Part shown: one piece after another, positions 60,268 through 64,000 of the stretch
Layout: each line of letters opens with the position of its first letter
Position numbering within the stretch: the first letter of the stretch is position 1
Source: Mycobacterium sp. MS1601
Lineage (GTDB): Bacteria; Actinomycetota; Actinomycetes; Mycobacteriales; Mycobacteriaceae
Assembly (NCBI RefSeq): GCF_001984215.1
Contig: NZ_CP019420.1
Coordinates: 4,898,001-4,962,000 of the forward strand
Direction: 5' to 3'
DNA: 64,000 nucleotides
The notes under the pieces: model-generated
What the model saw: only the letters and a program-made list of their open reading frames with translations
What the model was told of the DNA's origin: nothing
Databases searched by the model: none
Translations under genes and position numbers: made by a program

Positions 60268-62705
60268 CAACGTACGCGGAGTCACCGGCTGAGCCGGCTG
60301 AAGGCGGGCTGCATGTGCTTCGGGAGACCACACCCCGTTCCGCTCTGGCACTTCTGGCGCTGCTGATCGCGGCGGCGTCCATCGCCGAATCATTGTGGTA
60401 CGGCTTCTATCTGCAGCATGCCTACGACATGCTCACCAACATCTGTCGGCAACCCGACGGCGCCGCGTGCATCAAGGCCAATCGCGACCAGGTCATTTGG
60501 GTTGTGCTGGTAATTCCGCTGGCTCTGGTGGCAGCGGTCGTCGTCGCGGCGGTGTCCTCGACTGCCCGCAGGCGACGCATGAAGCCGCTCGAGATCGCGC
60601 CCGCAACCGCGCTCTCGACAAGTTGCGCCGAGGACCTGAGAACCTCTGTGGCGCCGTTACTGTGGCGGGTTGGCCGCCCCGTCGCGACGGCCAGGGCCGA
60701 TGGTCTGATTCGCAGGTACATCGAGGTGGGCCCGAGTTGGGCCGCTCTCACCGTGGTTGACAAGGAGAAGGCAGCCGCCATTCTCCGGCACGAGTATGCC
60801 CACCATCGCAGCAGAGACGTGATCGTGGCGAGGATGACAATCGCACTGAGCATCGTCGTGACAGTCTTGGCCATCGTGCTTCTGATCCAGTCGTTTTCCA
60901 TCAGCAACCGCACAGCGTCATTGGTGGTGGTGTTACGCAGCGCAGCTTTGCTCTTCGTGGCGGTACTTTCGCGCTCGGCGGTGCTGCGCGCCCGCGAGTT
61001 CGACGCCGACCGTTACGCATCAATGGTCGAAACGGCAGGCCTGCGAAGAGCTCTGGGGTCGGAGACAGTATCCGCCCAGTGCCGGCGGTGGTATGCGGCT
61101 CTGGCGCATCATCCTAGTCCGGGAGCGCGGCTCGACGTTATCGACTGCCCGTCTGCGATGTATCGACCGCGGCTCGCTGACGCCCTGCTGGTCGGATTGA
61201 CAGCAGCCATCGGTGCGCCCGTGATCGCACGGTTGTTGGCGACATGGGCGGGCCCGTCAGGATGGAAGCTGTATTCTCCGGCCATTGCCTGGGGCGCCGT
61301 CGGCGTCATCGTGGCGTGTTGGTTGGTGGTCATCCTGTGGAATCACTGCCTGGCCTCTCGGTCTGCTTCTTCGTCTGCGCCGCTACGGTTTTCAATTGTC
61401 CTGGGCATCGGCATGGTGGTGGGCAACGTATTGTTCTCCGGCGGGCTCCTCGATGCCGACATCCAGGTGCCGCATCATGTGGTGGACGTCCTCACCGCAG
61501 CGATGCTGGCAAGCTCGCTCGGGGTAGGCGCCTTGTGGATCCACCAGGTGCTCCGGTCGGTGGTGGGATGGGATCCGTCGGGGCGACTCTTTCGTGGCTG
61601 GGCACTGTCCGCGGCGTTGTCGTCGGTTCTGCTGCTGTCGGCGCTGGTGTCATTCACCGCATTTCTGCATTCGATCGCCGTGCTGAAGACGACTATTGGC
61701 GAGTCTGTGGGCCTGGCTGAAATGGACCTCGACTCACCATTCAGCGTGCTGGAGAGTGCCCGGCTGTTCAACGTTGAATGGGTGGGGCTGGTGATTCCGT
61801 TCGCGGCGGTGGCCGGCTTGCTGATCGTTGTGATGACTGGTTTCTCGCACCGTGATCGATGGCTGGCAATGCTCATCGGCCCATCCCTGGCGGCCTTGGC
61901 GGCCATCGCGGTGATGCAGGTGCTCGTCGAGGTATTCGGGGTGATCGACCGTGCAGAAGCGACCGGATGGTTTGCGATCACCCAGATGGTCTATTTTCTG
62001 AACTCCGGTCTGGGTCTCACGGTTGCGGTCGCCGGCGCCCTCGTGGCCGGGGTTCTTCCCGGGCCACGGGTAGTCGTCGCCGGTGGTATCGCCGCGCTGA
62101 GTGCACCCGTTGCCATGACCGTCGGTCTGAACCTACGAGGTGGTGACCTCGATGTGTTCAACCCGGTAACCCTCGAGGTCACCGCCATCGCTGTCCTGGC
62201 AGCGATGGTGCTGGCTGCGGCCTTGGGCACAGGTCCTCTGAAGCTACGCACCCACGCTGTGGCAGCGGCTGCTGGAGCGGGACTGGTGGCTGTTTTCGTC
62301 ACGTTGGCGACCAGTGCTTCTGGTGCTCATGCCACCGTCGAAGCCGACCGTGCCTACTACGCCCACAACATGACTGCCGAGGTACTCGGTCCCGACGGGG
62401 AAGTCGGCAGTGGGCCGCTCTTCGAGGTTCTCGAGATCTGTTCCGGGCCGGTGCAGTCCGATTCTGCCAACCTGGTGAGCACCGCGATCAAGCGGTACGA
62501 TTCGTCCGAATTTCGGCCTGAGACAAGGAGTCTGGTGGAGGTGCATGCACATCTGATTGACGCACTGACCACCTGTAGGGACGCCATCGACTATGCACAG
62601 CGTACCGGTGGTGGCTACATTGCCCCGGCGGCACTGACGAGCGTCCAGACGAACATAGAGAGCTTCATGACGTCATTGACCGAGACGTTAAACGGCGGAG
62701 GCTGA
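60264..62705 (+). CDS. Large polytopic membrane protein with M48-like zinc peptidase motif
   Basis: An 813-residue protein with about 14 membrane segments. After two N-terminal helices, a cytoplasmic domain carries RHEYAHHRSRDV (HEXXH-type, near residue 177) and, after two more helices, RAREFDADRYAS (near 245), the EFDAD third-ligand pattern of M48/HtpX-Ste24 peptidases. The C-terminal half is ten or so helices of unknown type and ends in an outside domain of about 120 residues (YYAHNMTAEVLGPDGEVG...) with two Cys. Known: M48 enzymes degrade or process membrane proteins. The large C-terminal membrane module is unusual for the family. Confidence 0.75.
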   Translation: MTTYAESPAEPAEGGLHVLRETTPRSALALLALLIAAASIAESLWYGFYLQHAYDMLTNICRQPDGAACIKANRDQVIWVVLVIPLALVAAVVVAAVSSTARRRRMKPLEIAPATALSTSCAEDLRTSVAPLLWRVGRPVATARADGLIRRYIEVGPSWAALTVVDKEKAAAILRHEYAHHRSRDVIVARMTIALSIVVTVLAIVLLIQSFSISNRTASLVVVLRSAALLFVAVLSRSAVLRAREFDADRYASMVETAGLRRALGSETVSAQCRRWYAALAHHPSPGARLDVIDCPSAMYRPRLADALLVGLTAAIGAPVIARLLATWAGPSGWKLYSPAIAWGAVGVIVACWLVVILWNHCLASRSASSSAPLRFSIVLGIGMVVGNVLFSGGLLDADIQVPHHVVDVLTAAMLASSLGVGALWIHQVLRSVVGWDPSGRLFRGWALSAALSSVLLLSALVSFTAFLHSIAVLKTTIGESVGLAEMDLDSPFSVLESARLFNVEWVGLVIPFAAVAGLLIVVMTGFSHRDRWLAMLIGPSLAALAAIAVMQVLVEVFGVIDRAEATGWFAITQMVYFLNSGLGLTVAVAGALVAGVLPGPRVVVAGGIAALSAPVAMTVGLNLRGGDLDVFNPVTLEVTAIAVLAAMVLAAALGTGPLKLRTHAVAAAAGAGLVAVFVTLATSASGAHATVEADRAYYAHNMTAEVLGPDGEVGSGPLFEVLEICSGPVQSDSANLVSTAIKRYDSSEFRPETRSLVEVHAHLIDALTTCRDAIDYAQRTGGGYIAPAALTSVQTNIESFMTSLTETLNGGG

Positions 62706-62717
62706 TCTGGCGTCGCA

Positions 62718-63869
62718 TCAGTCCCGCTCCATCTCCAGGTAGGCGTCGCGCCCGGCCAAGCTCACAGCGACATCGGCGATCAGCGGGTCGAAGAAGCGCT
62801 GGCGGTACAGCGGGTCCACGGACGTGCTGACGGTGAAGTACAAACCCGACAACACCGCGACGAACAGCGAGGTGTGCACAAGTGTCTGGGGCACTGGCAC
62901 ATGGATGCCGAACCATGTTCCGGCACAGGGCGGCTCACCCACCGGACAGCTGTCCTGGGATGACCACAACACTGTCACCTCGTCGGGCACCGCGATGATG
63001 CCCAGCGCCAGGAAGAAGGTGAAGATACCCGTGGTGAAGAACACCACCTGAATGGCCTGCGACACCACCATCACAGCGACGACGTTGATCTGTTCGGCCA
63101 CCGACAGCGCGGTGCGCTCACGGGGTGCGGGTTGCGCCGCCAGCGGAGTGCCCGCCAGCAGTGCTGCGGGGTCGGACTGCTCGGAGCGGTCCTCACGCAG
63201 GGCCCGCACCTCGTCGCGGATGGTGGTGACCATGAACAGCAGTGCCACCGCCGCCAGGAATCCGATTGTCTGCCAGAGCCGTTCCCTGGTCATTCGGGCC
63301 GAGAGCTGCCACAGCTCGCCGGTGAAGTACACGACGACCACCAGCATCAGCACCGGCAGTGCGCGGCTCATCAGATTTCCCAGAGCCCCCAACTGCACCG
63401 AGGCAAACTTCAAGGCCCACAACGCGATCGAGCCGAACCCCAGGTAGGTCAGCCACACGGTCACCAGCGTGCCGGCCAGGAACGCCGGTGCCTCGGCCAA
63501 GGCCGCGCCAGACCAGCCGTCGACCGCCAGCGGCGTCACCACCACGAACATCGCCATGACCAGCAGGGCAGCGGTGCGCCGACCCCGTTCCGAGGCCGTG
63601 GTGCCGCGCTGATGCAGGACATTCAGGACGAATGGTGCGGCAATCAACAGCACGGTGATGACCGCCAGTCGGATGACGTAACCGTAGTCGGGGGAGTCGC
63701 CGGTCAGATCCGTCAACAACATGATCAGGGCGGTCACGGCACCCACACCGGCCACCGCGGGTGCCGATCGCTCGATCAGCGCGTGCGAACGCACCCGCCG
63801 GGTCAACACGAGTGGCAATCCGCGCTGCAGGAACCAGTCGTGCACACGCTGCATGTCGGACACGGACAC
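62718..63869 (-). CDS. Integral membrane protein of unknown function (possible Rv2113 ortholog)
   Basis: A 383-residue protein with eight or so membrane helices, a cytoplasmic stretch rich in Arg/Glu (RDEVRALREDRSEQSDPAAL) and a short outside loop with two Cys (SCPVGEPPCAGTW). Ends with YRQRFFDPLIADVAVSLAGRDAYLEMERD. No functional motif. Start GTG 63869 or ATG 63854. In M. tuberculosis an integral membrane protein lies two genes from mpa in this orientation; orthology is inferred from position. Confidence 0.7.
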   Translation of the reverse strand: MSVSDMQRVHDWFLQRGLPLVLTRRVRSHALIERSAPAVAGVGAVTALIMLLTDLTGDSPDYGYVIRLAVITVLLIAAPFVLNVLHQRGTTASERGRRTAALLVMAMFVVVTPLAVDGWSGAALAEAPAFLAGTLVTVWLTYLGFGSIALWALKFASVQLGALGNLMSRALPVLMLVVVVYFTGELWQLSARMTRERLWQTIGFLAAVALLFMVTTIRDEVRALREDRSEQSDPAALLAGTPLAAQPAPRERTALSVAEQINVVAVMVVSQAIQVVFFTTGIFTFFLALGIIAVPDEVTVLWSSQDSCPVGEPPCAGTWFGIHVPVPQTLVHTSLFVAVLSGLYFTVSTSVDPLYRQRFFDPLIADVAVSLAGRDAYLEMERD

Positions 63870-63875
63870 AGTGTC

Positions 63876-64000
63876 TCAGCGCGCCGCGGTGTAGGTGCGG
63901 TAGCGGTCCCGCGCCACCATCGTCAGGCGCAGGTCCTCTACCAACGGATCGAGGAATCGGGAGCGCTGATCGGCGTCGGCCACCGCACGGGCGCTGATGT
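63876..64000 (-). CDS. C-terminal end of a second membrane-protein paralog (partial)
   Basis: The minus strand from the window edge reads 41 codons ending DQRSRFLDPLVEDLRLTMVARDRYRTYTAAR and a stop at 63878-63876. The ending aligns with that of the next gene (RQRFFDPLIADVAVSLAGRDAYLEM), so the two are tandem paralogs. It is cut by the window edge. Confidence 0.6.
   Translation of the reverse strand, partial: ISARAVADADQRSRFLDPLVEDLRLTMVARDRYRTYTAAR

Overview
The window is chromosomal DNA from a fast-growing mycobacterium of the Mycolicibacterium type. The evidence is high G+C with many GTG/TTG starts and ATGA/GTGA overlaps, plus mycobacterial marker genes: mshC (mycothiol), mpa (proteasome ATPase ending GQYL), lppK- and MTB12-family exported proteins, and a chromosomal arr gene. 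The conserved backbone follows, in reversed orientation, the M. tuberculosis order from Rv2141c to about Rv2113: M20 peptidase, PEBP, pyrD, lppL, uppP, phosphoglycerate-mutase-like, DUF3090, SCO1664-like, cysQ, mshC, PAC2, metH, hisE-hisG, DUF4126, RecB-like, trmI, DUF503, lppK, mpa. These orthologies are from memory of the families and gene order; no search was run.

Three accessory blocks interrupt the backbone. (1) Positions 1-5398 are the right part of an actinomycete integrative element: Pra-like regulator, FtsK/SpoIIIE transfer ATPase, RepSA-like initiator, a small unknown ORF and a serine integrase. It abuts the 3' end of a tRNA-Leu(GAG) gene, and the integrase stop codon lies inside the tRNA. 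(2) Positions 7428-15501, between the PEBP gene and pyrD, hold a tightly overlapping catabolic operon with a GntR regulator: inositol-monophosphatase-like enzyme, two-part Na+/solute symporter, M20 N-carbamoyl-type amidohydrolase, amidase, and two choline-kinase-like phosphotransferases. I do not recognise its substrate. (3) Positions 45.7-62.7 kb, just after mpa, hold a diguanylate cyclase, an amino-sugar/alpha-galactoside operon (DeoR regulator, GatY/GatZ aldolase, AgaS-like SIS protein, BadF-type kinase, DMT transporter, GH4 glycosidase, complete sugar ABC importer), arr, and an unrecognised two-gene module ending in an 813-residue polytopic protein with an M48-like HEYAH zinc motif.

Regulatory and RNA features include a likely S-adenosylhomocysteine riboswitch in the metH leader, a perfect 54-bp palindrome after mpa, an SD-proximal hairpin before mpa, operator-like inverted repeats before the deoR-type and GGDEF genes, and a helically phased TGTC repeat array in front of the integrative element's genes.

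A cross-cutting caution: six genes are broken by what looks like exactly one missing base in a G or C run (near 5866, 15070, 26679, 38265, 47064, 49319). The uniform pattern points to homopolymer under-calling in the sequence, not to real pseudogenes. No rRNA, CRISPR array or insertion sequence was seen. No stretch longer than 300 bases lacks a gene.
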